DNA of 64,000 nucleotides from Bifidobacterium saguinibicoloris (GTDB lineage Bacteria; Actinomycetota; Actinomycetes; Actinomycetales; Bifidobacteriaceae). The notes below the pieces were generated by a model, which had not been told where the DNA came from, made no database searches, and saw nothing but the letters and a program-made list of their open reading frames with translations. Location: NCBI RefSeq assembly GCF_019331725.1, contig NZ_JAHBBF010000007.1, positions 1-64,000 on the forward strand, read 5' to 3'. Position 1 is the first letter of the stretch, and each line of letters starts with the position of its first letter. The position numbers and the translations under genes are program-made. This document shows, in pieces, positions 37,869 to 46,513 of the stretch.

Positions 37869-39272
37869 ATGACCATCCAGCAGCACACGGCCTCGGCCGT
37901 CTCCTCCATCACCACCGACATCGCCGGCGGCTCGTCGGCGGCCGCCCCCGCGCCGCACGCGCCGGAGCTCGTGCAGGGCACGTTCGTCGACCTGGCGGGC
38001 GTGACCCGCGCGAAGAACGTGCCCGCCCGCCGCCGCGAGGTGTTCGCGAAGAACGGCCTGGGCGCGCCGAAGGTGTGGGTCGTGTTCAACGCGGACAACA
38101 ACTTCGCGGAGAACGACACGTTCAACGTGACCGGCGACCTGCGCCTGCGCCTCGACACCGCGGCCCTGCGCCACTTGGACGAGCACATCGTGTGGGGGCC
38201 GACGAACCTCGCGAACCAGGACGGCACGCCCAGCGAGTACGATCCGCGCACCACGCTCGCCAAGGTGGAGGAGCGCGCCGAACAGGCCGGCTATTCCGCG
38301 CAGTTCGGCTTCGAATTCGAGTTCCTGCTGCTGCCGGACGAGATCGCGGACGAGAAGCGCCCGGACATCTTCTCCCGCCCGTGGCTCGGATACGGCGCGC
38401 AGCCGTTCATCGAGCAGGACGCGTTCTTCGCGGACCTGACCGTCGCCGCGGATGCGGCCGGCATCGAGCTCGAGCAGCTGCACACGGAGTGGGGCACCCG
38501 CCAGTACGAGGTGTCCGTCGCCCCGGACACGCCGGTCGCGGCCGCGGACAAGGCCGTCCTGTTCAAGCTGCTCGTCAAGCGCACGGCGGCCCGTCACGGG
38601 CTCAAGGCCGTGTTCTCCCCGAAGCCGTTCCCGGATCAGGCCGGCAGCGGCGGCCACATCCACTTCTCCCTGACCCGTCTGGAGAACGGCGAGCACCTGT
38701 TCTCCGGCGGCCAGGGCGTGTACGGACTGACCGCCGAGGGCGGGCATGCAATCGCCGGCGTGCAGGCGCATCTGGCCGAGCTCACCGCGATCCTGTCCGG
38801 CTCTCCAGTCTCGCTGCTGCGTCTGCAGCCGGACACCTGGTCCGGCGCGGCCATCGGCTGGGGTCTGGAGAACCGCGAGGTCGCAATCCGCTATGCGGCG
38901 GCCACGCTCGGCAACCCGCGCGGCGCGAACATCGAGATCAAGACCGGCGACGCTGCCGCCAACCCGTATCTGGCGTTGACCGGTCTGCTGTCCGCCGCGC
39001 TCGACGGCATCGAGCAGTCCCAGCCGCTGTTCAAGCCCACCGAAGGCATTCCCGCCTCGTTCTCCGACGAGGAGAAGCGGGAGCGCGGCCTCGTTCCGTT
39101 CCCGAACGACTTCGACGAGATCACCCGCCTGTTCGGCGAGTCGAAGGCCACGCGTCGTTGGTACGGCGACGGCATCGTCGATGCGGTCGTCGCGATCCGC
39201 GGCCTCGTCAAGGCCACGTACGGCGACACCCCCGACGACGAGCTCACCTACCTGTTCCGCCACGTGTGGTGA
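37869..39272 (+). CDS. Glutamine-synthetase-like ligase (GlnA/PuuA/FluG superfamily)
   Basis: 467-residue protein with the complete glutamine synthetase fold: beta-grasp N-domain (TFVDLAGVTRAKNVP), metal-binding FGFEFEFLLLP, ELEQLHTEWGTRQYEVS, GGHIHFSLT and the ATP/glutamate region LRLQPDTWSGAAIGWGLENRE. It is related to type I GS but diverged, as in gamma-glutamyl-polyamine or ethanolamine ligases and the C-terminal part of FluG. It would use ATP to join glutamate to ammonia or an amine. ATG at 37869 follows CCGAAAGGGCATCGCAC. The following amidohydrolase gene overlaps its stop, matching the two halves of FluG-type proteins. Confidence 0.9.
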   Translation: MTIQQHTASAVSSITTDIAGGSSAAAPAPHAPELVQGTFVDLAGVTRAKNVPARRREVFAKNGLGAPKVWVVFNADNNFAENDTFNVTGDLRLRLDTAALRHLDEHIVWGPTNLANQDGTPSEYDPRTTLAKVEERAEQAGYSAQFGFEFEFLLLPDEIADEKRPDIFSRPWLGYGAQPFIEQDAFFADLTVAADAAGIELEQLHTEWGTRQYEVSVAPDTPVAAADKAVLFKLLVKRTAARHGLKAVFSPKPFPDQAGSGGHIHFSLTRLENGEHLFSGGQGVYGLTAEGGHAIAGVQAHLAELTAILSGSPVSLLRLQPDTWSGAAIGWGLENREVAIRYAAATLGNPRGANIEIKTGDAAANPYLALTGLLSAALDGIEQSQPLFKPTEGIPASFSDEEKRERGLVPFPNDFDEITRLFGESKATRRWYGDGIVDAVVAIRGLVKATYGDTPDDELTYLFRHVW

Positions 39273-40537
39273 CATCCGTCGTGAATCACGTAGTGGATCC
39301 CCTCGTGGGTGACGGCATGTCCGGGCCCGCGGCCCGCCGTGATGGCGGCGCCGCGGGCCCGGCGCCGTCCGCCCATGCGATGCGCGTGCCGTTGGTGGAC
39401 GCGCACGCGCACACCCTGTACCGCGGTCCCGTCGACGCCCGTCTGTTCACGCAGGCGATGTTCCTCGCCGACCTGCCGGGTTCGGGCGGCGACGCCGCTC
39501 GGGACGAGCGTCGTCTCGAGCGATTGCTCGACGGCCGGCTCGGGTGCGCGCTCGTGCGTCTCGCCCGAGCGTACGGCGACGACGCCGATTCCGGCACCTC
39601 CTCCCCTGCCGACGCGCGCGCCTACTGGCGCACGCGCGGCGGACGCGGGTACGAGGACCGTCTGTTGCGCGCCTGCGGCGTGCGCACGTGGGTGCTCGAT
39701 ACCGGCGCCGCGGCCGATGTCATGGAGACGCCGCGCGGGTTCCTCGCGCGTGCTGCGGGCTCGCGCGCCGCACGCGTCGTGCGGTTGGAAACCGTCGCGG
39801 AACGCGTGCTGCAGGCCGGCGACGACGCGACGTTCCCCGGCCGGTTCCGCGACGCGCTCCGTACGGAGTCGGCGGCGGGCGACGACGGCGTGCCCGTCGT
39901 CGGATTCAAAAGCGTCGCCGCCTACCGCACCGGATTCGCCATCGACTGGAGCCGTCCGGACGATGCGCACGTGGTCGAGGCCGTCGCGCGTCTCGACGCG
40001 TCCGGACGCGCGCGGCTGGCGGACCCGACCGTCGAAGCGTTCATCGTGCATGAGGCGCTGCGCTACGGTCTGCCCGTCCAGTTCCATGTGGGGTTCGGCG
40101 ACGCCGAGGCCCGCGTGCACGACGTCGATCCGACGCTGCTCGAACCGCTCGTGCGCACGGGCGCGCCGATCCATCTTCTGCACTGCGCGCCCTACGAACG
40201 TCAGGCCGCGTGGATGTGCGCCACGCATCCGAACGTGGTTATGGATCTGAGTCTCGCCGTCATGCATGCTGGTGTACAGGGCGCCCGGGCGCTGCTGGAA
40301 CGCGCGCTGCAATGGTGTCCGTTCGGCCAGCTGCTGTACGCCTCCGATGGGTTCGGTGTGGCCGAGACGCATGCGCTCGGCGCGCTCATCTGGCGTCGCG
40401 CCGTCGGCGCGCTGGCCGACGACTGGACGGCGCAGGGCGTCTGGGACGCGGCGCAGGCCAGCAGGGTCATCGACGCCCTCGCCCACGGCAACGCCGAGCG
40501 GCTGTACCGGCTGGCATGTCCCCAGCCCCGCGGGTAA
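39269..40537 (+). CDS. FluG-like amidohydrolase
   Basis: About 420 residues of the amidohydrolase (TIM-barrel, metal-dependent) superfamily. Ligand motifs are VDAHAHTLY (HxH), VGFKSVAAYRTGF (possible carbamylated or substrate Lys), GLPVQFHVGFGD (His), IHLLHCAPY (His) and LYASDGFGVAET (Asp), in the order seen in the N-terminal half of FluG. The start is uncertain: GTG at 39269 overlaps the preceding stop (GTGA), and ATG at 39317 or the Met of MRVPLVDAHAH are alternatives. With the GS-like ligase and permease it forms a three-gene cassette. A substrate such as a gamma-glutamyl amide is inferred, not shown. Confidence 0.87.
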   Translation: MTSVVNHVVDPLVGDGMSGPAARRDGGAAGPAPSAHAMRVPLVDAHAHTLYRGPVDARLFTQAMFLADLPGSGGDAARDERRLERLLDGRLGCALVRLARAYGDDADSGTSSPADARAYWRTRGGRGYEDRLLRACGVRTWVLDTGAAADVMETPRGFLARAAGSRAARVVRLETVAERVLQAGDDATFPGRFRDALRTESAAGDDGVPVVGFKSVAAYRTGFAIDWSRPDDAHVVEAVARLDASGRARLADPTVEAFIVHEALRYGLPVQFHVGFGDAEARVHDVDPTLLEPLVRTGAPIHLLHCAPYERQAAWMCATHPNVVMDLSLAVMHAGVQGARALLERALQWCPFGQLLYASDGFGVAETHALGALIWRRAVGALADDWTAQGVWDAAQASRVIDALAHGNAERLYRLACPQPRG

Positions 40538-40868
40538 GCCGCGCTCCCAAGAGACCTCCACACCCTGCCCAAACCCCCGTTCTCCGGGATTTGCAGCGTC
40601 AAACACCCGATTCGATGGTGCCCAAACGGGTATTCGGCTCTGCAAACCGCAGATAACGGGTATTCCAGCCCATATTCTTCGATCGGCCACGCCAGACGGA
40701 ACCGCTTTCAGGAAACGTCCAAGAATCATGCAGAGCACGCTTCGCAAGGTCAAAGACGACCTGCACGTCCACGCAAGGGCGCTCCCCGGAACGGGCGGTG
40801 TACTGGGTATCAACAACGAAGACGCCCGTCACCGCAAGCACGAGACGGGCGCGAGGAAAGGCACCATC
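40538..40868. other. Non-coding interval before the beta-helix protein gene
   Basis: Holds the 85-bp palindromic repeat copy B and a CCCGTC/GACGGG hairpin just before the ribosome site (about 40836-40855). An in-frame ATG at 40728 would extend the next gene by 47 residues, but the ribosome site at 40856-40862 favours the later start. Confidence 0.6.
40576..40660. repeat. 85-bp palindromic dispersed repeat, copy B
   Basis: Same length and arm pattern as 34588-34672: CCCGTTCTCC, ATTTGCAGC and ACACCCG on the left, and CGGGTATTC, CTGCAAAC and AGATAACGGG on the right. The arms pair imperfectly with a ~17-base unpaired centre. Confidence 0.85.
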
Positions 40869-42524
40869 ATGAAGCATCTGCATCAGGCATCCGGCAAGCG
40901 GCGGATCCCGGCCCTCAAGGCCGCGGACGGCACCCGCAACGCGAGGCGCGACGCGCGCGGCCGCGCCGTCGCCTCCTCCACCGGCGCGGTCGTCGGCTTC
41001 GCCGCGGCGGCCGCCCTGGTCGTCGGCTTCGGCGGCGGCGCAGCCGGCATGGCCGTCCTGCGCGCCACGAGCACGGGATCCGGCGCCAACGGCACCATCA
41101 CCAACCAGATGGGCGGCATGGGCGGCGCGGACACCATGAGCTACGACTACACCGGCACGTACACGGCGGCGCTCACCGCCGACGGCAAGGAGGTCACGTC
41201 GGACGGCGAGACCACGTCCGCAACCTCATCGGACCAGAACGCGGCCCTCGCGCAGAACGGCGGCACGCTCGCCATCACGGACGGCACGCTCACCAAATCG
41301 GGCGATTCGGACAATGCGGACAACAACAACTTCTACGGCACGAACTCCATCTCGCTGACCGTGGGAGAAGGCTCGACCACCGCGATCTCCGGTTCGAAGC
41401 TCACCGCCGACTCGTCCGGCTCGAACGCCGTGTTCGCCACGGACTCCGGCACCGCGCTCGTCAACGACACGACGATCGCCACGACCGGCGACAACTCGCG
41501 AGCGCTGGACGCCACCTACGGCGGCACGATCCTTGCCGGCGAGGTCACGGCGGACACGCAGGGCGACCATTCCGCCACCGTGGCCACGGACCGCGGCGGC
41601 GGCTCGATCTCCCTCAACGACGCCGACCTCACGACGGCCGGCTCCGGTTCCCCGCTGCTGTACTCCACCGGCGACATCCAGGTGACGAACGTGACCGGCA
41701 CCTCCTCCGGCTCGCAGATCGCGGGCATGGAGGGTCTCAACACGATCCTCATCAAGGATTCGACGCTCACCAGCACGATCACCGACAAGACGGCGAGCGA
41801 CCCGGTGGCCAACGGCGTCATCATCTACCAGTCGACCTCCGGCGACGCCGAGTCCACGACCGGCGAGCACGCCACGTTCCAGACGGCCGATTCCACGCTG
41901 AAGTCGTCCATCCAGTCCGGCTCGATGTTCTACTTCACGAACACCACGGCCGACGTGGTCCTCTCGAACACCACGCTCGACTTCGACTCCTCGAAGGCGG
42001 CGCTCATCACGGCGGCCGGCAATGACGCCAACAACTGGGGTTCGGCCGGATCGAACGGCGCGACAGTGACGTTCACCGGGCGCAACCAGACGCTTGAGGG
42101 CACGGTTTCGGCGGACACGATCTCGTCGGTCACGCTAAACCTGCTGGACGGCTCGACGTGGACCGGTTCCGCCTCGATCACAGAGAACGCGAGCGCGACG
42201 GACGACGCGAAGACCGACGCCCCGATCACGGTGAACGTCGACGGCTCCTCCACGTGGGTGGTGACCGACGACACCACCGTCTCCGCGCTCAACGTGGCGT
42301 CCGGCGGCAAGGTCGTCGACGCGTCCGGCAGGACCGTCACCATCACGTCCGGCGGCAAGACCGTCGTGCAGGGCGATTCCGACGTAACGGTCACGGTGAG
42401 CGGCGACTACTCGACGTCGCTGCCCGACGCGGCCACGTCCGACGACACCGAGCTCAGCAGCGACCTCATCGACCGTTCCGCGTACGACAACCGGTTCGGC
42501 ACGTCGACCTCCTGGTCGATGTGA
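40869..42524 (+). CDS. Membrane-anchored extracellular protein, probable beta-helix
   Basis: 551 residues. A basic Arg/Lys-rich cytoplasmic N-terminus (~37 residues) precedes one membrane helix (AVVGFAAAAALVVGFGGGAA, about 41-60). The remainder is a Thr/Ser/Asp/Gly-rich extracellular region made of short alternating strands (SLTVGEGSTTAISGSKLTAD, NAVFATDSGTALVNDTTIAT, ILIKDSTLTSTITDKTA), as in right-handed parallel beta-helix or adhesin passenger domains. It has no sorting motif and is held by the N-terminal helix. GAGGAAAGGCACCATC precedes the ATG. It pairs with the next gene, which has the same topology. The function is unrecognised; adhesion or polymer binding is a guess. Confidence 0.85.
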   Translation: MKHLHQASGKRRIPALKAADGTRNARRDARGRAVASSTGAVVGFAAAAALVVGFGGGAAGMAVLRATSTGSGANGTITNQMGGMGGADTMSYDYTGTYTAALTADGKEVTSDGETTSATSSDQNAALAQNGGTLAITDGTLTKSGDSDNADNNNFYGTNSISLTVGEGSTTAISGSKLTADSSGSNAVFATDSGTALVNDTTIATTGDNSRALDATYGGTILAGEVTADTQGDHSATVATDRGGGSISLNDADLTTAGSGSPLLYSTGDIQVTNVTGTSSGSQIAGMEGLNTILIKDSTLTSTITDKTASDPVANGVIIYQSTSGDAESTTGEHATFQTADSTLKSSIQSGSMFYFTNTTADVVLSNTTLDFDSSKAALITAAGNDANNWGSAGSNGATVTFTGRNQTLEGTVSADTISSVTLNLLDGSTWTGSASITENASATDDAKTDAPITVNVDGSSTWVVTDDTTVSALNVASGGKVVDASGRTVTITSGGKTVVQGDSDVTVTVSGDYSTSLPDAATSDDTELSSDLIDRSAYDNRFGTSTSWSM

Positions 42525-42622
42525 GATCGTTCCGCCGCGGCCGGTGACGGCCGCGGCACCACCCCATCCGATTCCGACGATTCCCGTTTCATCACACTGC
42601 ATCACCCACGAAAGGCATCATC

Positions 42623-43444
42623 ATGAGCACCACCAACGATTCCACCAACAACCCCGTCAACGACACGACCGTCACCCTCCCGCCCGCGGAAGCAACGGCG
42701 GACGGCCGGAGCGCGGCCGAGACCACGGTCATCGAACAGCGCCCCACCGCGGAAGCGGCGGCCACGCCGGTCCAGGAGCCGGCCGCCGCACAACCCGCCG
42801 CACCGACGGCGGCGGAGGCGACGCGTACCGAACCCCGCACCGAACAGTACGGCGCGCAGAACGCGTTCGGCACCGCGTACGGCGTCGACCCGCGCACCGG
42901 GCAGACCTACCGTCCGACGTACCAGCCCCCGGTCGAAGGCGGCTATGCCGGAGCCGGATACGGCTCCGGAACACCCACCGGCAACGGCGGCTACGGATAC
43001 GCGCCGGCGGCACCGGGCGCTCCCGCGAACGGTTCCGGCGCGGCGACGGCCGTCAAGGACGGCAAGGACGGCGGGCGCAAGCTGGGCGGCAAGACCATCG
43101 CCATCATCGCCGGCGTGACGCTGGTGTGCGGCCTGCTGGGCGGCGTGGCCGGCGGCTACACGGTGAGCGCGCTGACCAAGTCCAGCTCCCCGGAGACCAG
43201 CCAGATGGGACAGATGTCCGGCGGTTCGTCCGAGGGCTTCGCGCCCGGCGGCCAGAGCGGCCAAGGCGGCGGCATGGGCATGCCCGGCGGCGGCCCCGGC
43301 GGCCAGAGCTCCGGCTCCGACGGCTCCTCGGATTCCAACGGGTCCGGCTCCTCCAGCGGCTCGTCCAGCGGCTCCGGCTCCTCCAGCGGCTCCAGCTCGT
43401 CGTATGACGGCTCGTCCTCCTCCGGCGACTCCATCGCCTCCTGA
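42623..43444 (+). CDS. Single-pass protein with Gly/Ser-rich extracellular tail
   Basis: 273 residues. Residues 1-150 are Pro/Ala/Thr- then Gly/Tyr-rich and predicted disordered. A single membrane helix (TIAIIAGVTLVCGLLGGVAG, about 155-174) follows the basic GGRKLGGK. The ~95-residue outer tail is Gly/Met/Ser/Asp-rich (for example GGGMGMPGGGPGG then SSGSSSGSGSSSG). ATG at 42623 follows CGAAAGGCATCATC. It lies 98 bases after the beta-helix gene, on the same strand. A strong terminator follows. No family recognised. The inside-disordered, outside-repeat design suggests an envelope scaffold or anchor. Confidence 0.82.
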   Translation: MSTTNDSTNNPVNDTTVTLPPAEATADGRSAAETTVIEQRPTAEAAATPVQEPAAAQPAAPTAAEATRTEPRTEQYGAQNAFGTAYGVDPRTGQTYRPTYQPPVEGGYAGAGYGSGTPTGNGGYGYAPAAPGAPANGSGAATAVKDGKDGGRKLGGKTIAIIAGVTLVCGLLGGVAGGYTVSALTKSSSPETSQMGQMSGGSSEGFAPGGQSGQGGGMGMPGGGPGGQSSGSDGSSDSNGSGSSSGSSSGSGSSSGSSSSYDGSSSSGDSIAS

Positions 43445-43466
43445 GGCTTCCCGCCGGTTCCCATCC

Positions 43467-43497
43467 GCCCCCGCATCGCGCACCGCGATGCGGGGGC
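43467..43497 (+). terminator. Perfect 13-bp terminator hairpin
   Basis: CCCCCGCATCGCG pairs with CGCGATGCGGGGG around a CAC loop, ending the two-gene surface unit. The rest of 43445-43744 has no gene and forms the promoter region of the YhgE/Pip genes. Confidence 0.8.
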
Positions 43498-43744
43498 TTC
43501 GTCATGCGGATTACCGAATCCATTAATTAGACAGATTGACCACCAACACGGCAATCCCCACCATTCCTCCATTCCCCTCGGCTACAGTGGCGGATGGCGG
43601 CCTTCCGTCGGCCCAAAATTGACGGAACGTCAAGACATGATGCCGCAACGGACCGCACACGGCGGCGCAGGCATCGGACATCACGGAGCGCACGGGCCGG
43701 CGGCCCGCGGAGAAACAACCGAAGCAAGGAATGGGAAGACAGGC

Positions 43745-46513
43745 ATGGGCAACGTTCTCGCGATCCTCAAGCGCGACCTCATCCGCATGCTCAGAGTGCC
43801 GGCCGCGTGGGTGATCGCCTTCGGCCTGGTATTCATACCACCGCTGTACGCGTGGTTCAACATCGTGGGATTCTGGAACCCGTACGGCAACACGCAGGGC
43901 ATTCAGGTCGTCATCGCCAACAACGACAAGGGCACCACCAACGCGCTCATCGGCAAGGCCAACCTCGGCGACCAGATCGTCACGCAGCTCAAGGCCAACC
44001 ACCAGCTCGGCTGGACGTTCGCGGACGAGACCGAAGCCCTGAACCGCGTGGAATCCGGACAGGCGTACGCGGCCATCGTCATCCCCAAAGACTTCAGCGA
44101 CCGCCTGGCCGGCGTCGTCACCGGCGGAGGCCGGCCCGAACTCAGGTACTACGTCAACGAGAAGGCCAGCGCCATCGCGCCGAAGATCACCGACGTGGGC
44201 GCGAGCACCGTGGACAACCAGGTCAACGGCACCTTCGTCTCCACCGTGAGCAAGACGCTCTCCGAAGCGGTGAACAAGGCCACCGACCAGGCCGGCCTCA
44301 CCGCGGGCTCCATCCAGACGAAAACCCTGAAATCGCTGGAGAACGCCGAACGCGACATCACCAAGACCCGCGCATCCATCGCCAAACTCAGCGCCAAGCT
44401 CGACGAGACCCCGGACAAGACGAAACAGGCGCGGACCGCACTCGACGACGTCAAACGCCTCGGCACCGACGCCAGCGACGGACTCACCAGCGTCTCCGAC
44501 ATCATCGGCGGCACGCAGACCACGCTCAACGGCTTCGTCACCAACACGTCCGGCGCGCTCGACACCGGCTCGACGCTCCTTTCACAGACCTCGCAGCAGA
44601 CCACCGACAGCATCGGCAAGGTGACCGGCGGACTCGCCGCCGCCAACGGCGCGGCGGACGACGCGGTCACCACGCTCACCGCCGTGAACACGGCCAACAA
44701 GAAGGTCATCGACCAGCTCAACGGCATCATCGGACAGCTGCCCAGCACCAACGGCGTCGAAGCGCTCCAGAAGATCGTCGACCGGCTCGACAAACAGAAC
44801 GCGAACACCGCGCAGACCCTCGCCGACGCGAAGACCCTCACCAAGGACACCGCGAACACCATCACCTCCGTGAACGGGCTCGCCACGAACTTCAACAACG
44901 CCACACAAACCACGCTCGGCGCCACCGGCGACGCGCGCACCGCCCTCACCACCGGCGCGCTGCCCAAACTCAACGCATCGCTGGGATCGCTCGCCGGCAC
45001 CGCCGGCACGCTCGGCGGCGGACTCACCGCGCAATCCACGCTCATCGACCAGACCGGCACCGTGCTCGACCAGCTCGACAAGGCCGCCGCCGACACGAAG
45101 AAGGCCCTGGCCGACACCGACAAGGCGCTCGAACGCACCGCCGACAAGATCGCCACCGTCCGCACCGACATCGAGGCGCTCGACACCTCCAGCGCGCTCT
45201 CCGGCCTGTTCGGCGAGGACGGCAAGCTCGACACCGAACGCATCGCCAAGTTCATGCTCTCCCCCACCGTGCTCGACACGCAGATCCTCTACCCGGTGAA
45301 CTCGTACGGCTCCGGCATGGCGCCGCTGTTCACCAACATGGCGCTGTGGGTGGGCGCATTCGCGCTGGCCGTGATCCTCAAACTCGAGACCGACGACGAG
45401 GGCATCGAGAACATGACCATCACACAGGGCTACATGGGACGCTTCCTCCTGTACGCCATCCTCGCGCTCGCGCAGGGATTCGTCACCACGGTAGGCAACC
45501 TCGTCATCGGCGTGCAGACCGTGAACGCGTTCATGTACATCCTCACCGGCATGATCACCTCGTTCGTGTACGCCTCGCTCGTCTACGCGCTCTCCACCAC
45601 GTTCCTGCACGTGGGCAAGGGCATCTGCGTGGCGCTCATCATCCTGCAGATCCCAGGCGCGTCCGGCCTGTACCCCATCGAGATGATGCCGGACTTCTTC
45701 CGCAACCTGTACCCGTTCTTCCCGTTCACCTACTCCATCGACGCGTTCCGCGAGGCCATCGGCGGCTTCTACGACGGCCACTGGCTCAACAAGATCGGCC
45801 ACCTGCTGCTGTTCGTCATCGCCTCGTTCGCGCTCGGTCTGCTCATCCGGCCGCTCATGGCGAACGTGAACCGACTGTTCGCGCGCGAAATCGAGGAGAG
45901 CGACATCATCATCGGCGAGCAGGTGCACATGCCCGGCACCGAATACCGCGTCTCCGCGGCGCTGCGCGTCCTGAGCGACCACGAGGACTACCGCGAGGGC
46001 CTCGAACGCCGCGCCGCCCAGTTCGCCGTGCACTACCCGCGCCTCAAGCGCGGCGCGCTCGTCGCCGGGCTCGTCGTGCCCGTCATCCTGGCGGTCACGT
46101 TCTCGCTCACACCGAACACGAAGCTCGAGGCGATGCTCGCCTGGCTGATCTGGATCCTCATCATCATCGCGTTCCTCATCACCATCGAATACATGCACGA
46201 CAGCCTGCGCCGCCAGCGCGAGCTCGGCAACCTGGACGACGACGCCATCCGCGCCTACATCCAGCGACGCGAACGCGCCAAGGCGCGCGCCCGGGCACGC
46301 AAACGCGAGCGGGTGCGCGAGAAGCTCGCCAATCCGCTGGCCCCGGCGGCCGCGCCGTCGCATGCGGCGCACACGAAGGCCGGCACGACCGGCACGGATC
46401 AGGCCGTCACGCAGCGAATGGCCCCCATCACCCCCGGCGACATCGACTTCACCGACATCATCGACCCCACACACGGCACACACGACGCACACGAAGGAAG
46501 GCACGCGCAATGA
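43745..46513 (+). CDS. YhgE/Pip family membrane protein (first of pair)
   Basis: 922 residues. One N-terminal membrane helix (VIAFGLVFIPPLYAWFNIVG) is followed by a YhgE/Pip extracellular domain (VIANNDKGTTNALIGK, AAIVIPKDFSDRL), a long Ala/Thr/Leu-rich helical region to about residue 500, and a C-terminal ABC-2-like membrane block (PVNSYGSGMAPLFTNMALWV) ending in extra helices and a charged tail. The family includes Lactococcus Pip (phage infection protein) and ABC-2-type exporter-like proteins. ATG at 43745 follows GGAATGGGAAGACAGGC. Its stop overlaps the next gene's start (ATGA), implying that the two form a complex. Confidence 0.88.
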   Translation: MGNVLAILKRDLIRMLRVPAAWVIAFGLVFIPPLYAWFNIVGFWNPYGNTQGIQVVIANNDKGTTNALIGKANLGDQIVTQLKANHQLGWTFADETEALNRVESGQAYAAIVIPKDFSDRLAGVVTGGGRPELRYYVNEKASAIAPKITDVGASTVDNQVNGTFVSTVSKTLSEAVNKATDQAGLTAGSIQTKTLKSLENAERDITKTRASIAKLSAKLDETPDKTKQARTALDDVKRLGTDASDGLTSVSDIIGGTQTTLNGFVTNTSGALDTGSTLLSQTSQQTTDSIGKVTGGLAAANGAADDAVTTLTAVNTANKKVIDQLNGIIGQLPSTNGVEALQKIVDRLDKQNANTAQTLADAKTLTKDTANTITSVNGLATNFNNATQTTLGATGDARTALTTGALPKLNASLGSLAGTAGTLGGGLTAQSTLIDQTGTVLDQLDKAAADTKKALADTDKALERTADKIATVRTDIEALDTSSALSGLFGEDGKLDTERIAKFMLSPTVLDTQILYPVNSYGSGMAPLFTNMALWVGAFALAVILKLETDDEGIENMTITQGYMGRFLLYAILALAQGFVTTVGNLVIGVQTVNAFMYILTGMITSFVYASLVYALSTTFLHVGKGICVALIILQIPGASGLYPIEMMPDFFRNLYPFFPFTYSIDAFREAIGGFYDGHWLNKIGHLLLFVIASFALGLLIRPLMANVNRLFAREIEESDIIIGEQVHMPGTEYRVSAALRVLSDHEDYREGLERRAAQFAVHYPRLKRGALVAGLVVPVILAVTFSLTPNTKLEAMLAWLIWILIIIAFLITIEYMHDSLRRQRELGNLDDDAIRAYIQRRERAKARARARKRERVREKLANPLAPAAAPSHAAHTKAGTTGTDQAVTQRMAPITPGDIDFTDIIDPTHGTHDAHEGRHAQ

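Noticed and set aside
42544..43407. Arg-rich frames overlapping the Gly/Ser-tailed protein gene
   Set aside because: Shadow frames; the 42623 frame has a ribosome site, membrane helix and coherent composition.
43594..46509. Open frame joined in phase to the second YhgE/Pip gene (1700 codons in total)
   Set aside because: The 5' part overlaps the first YhgE/Pip gene in another frame and is Arg/His-rich; the true start is the ATGA overlap at 46510.
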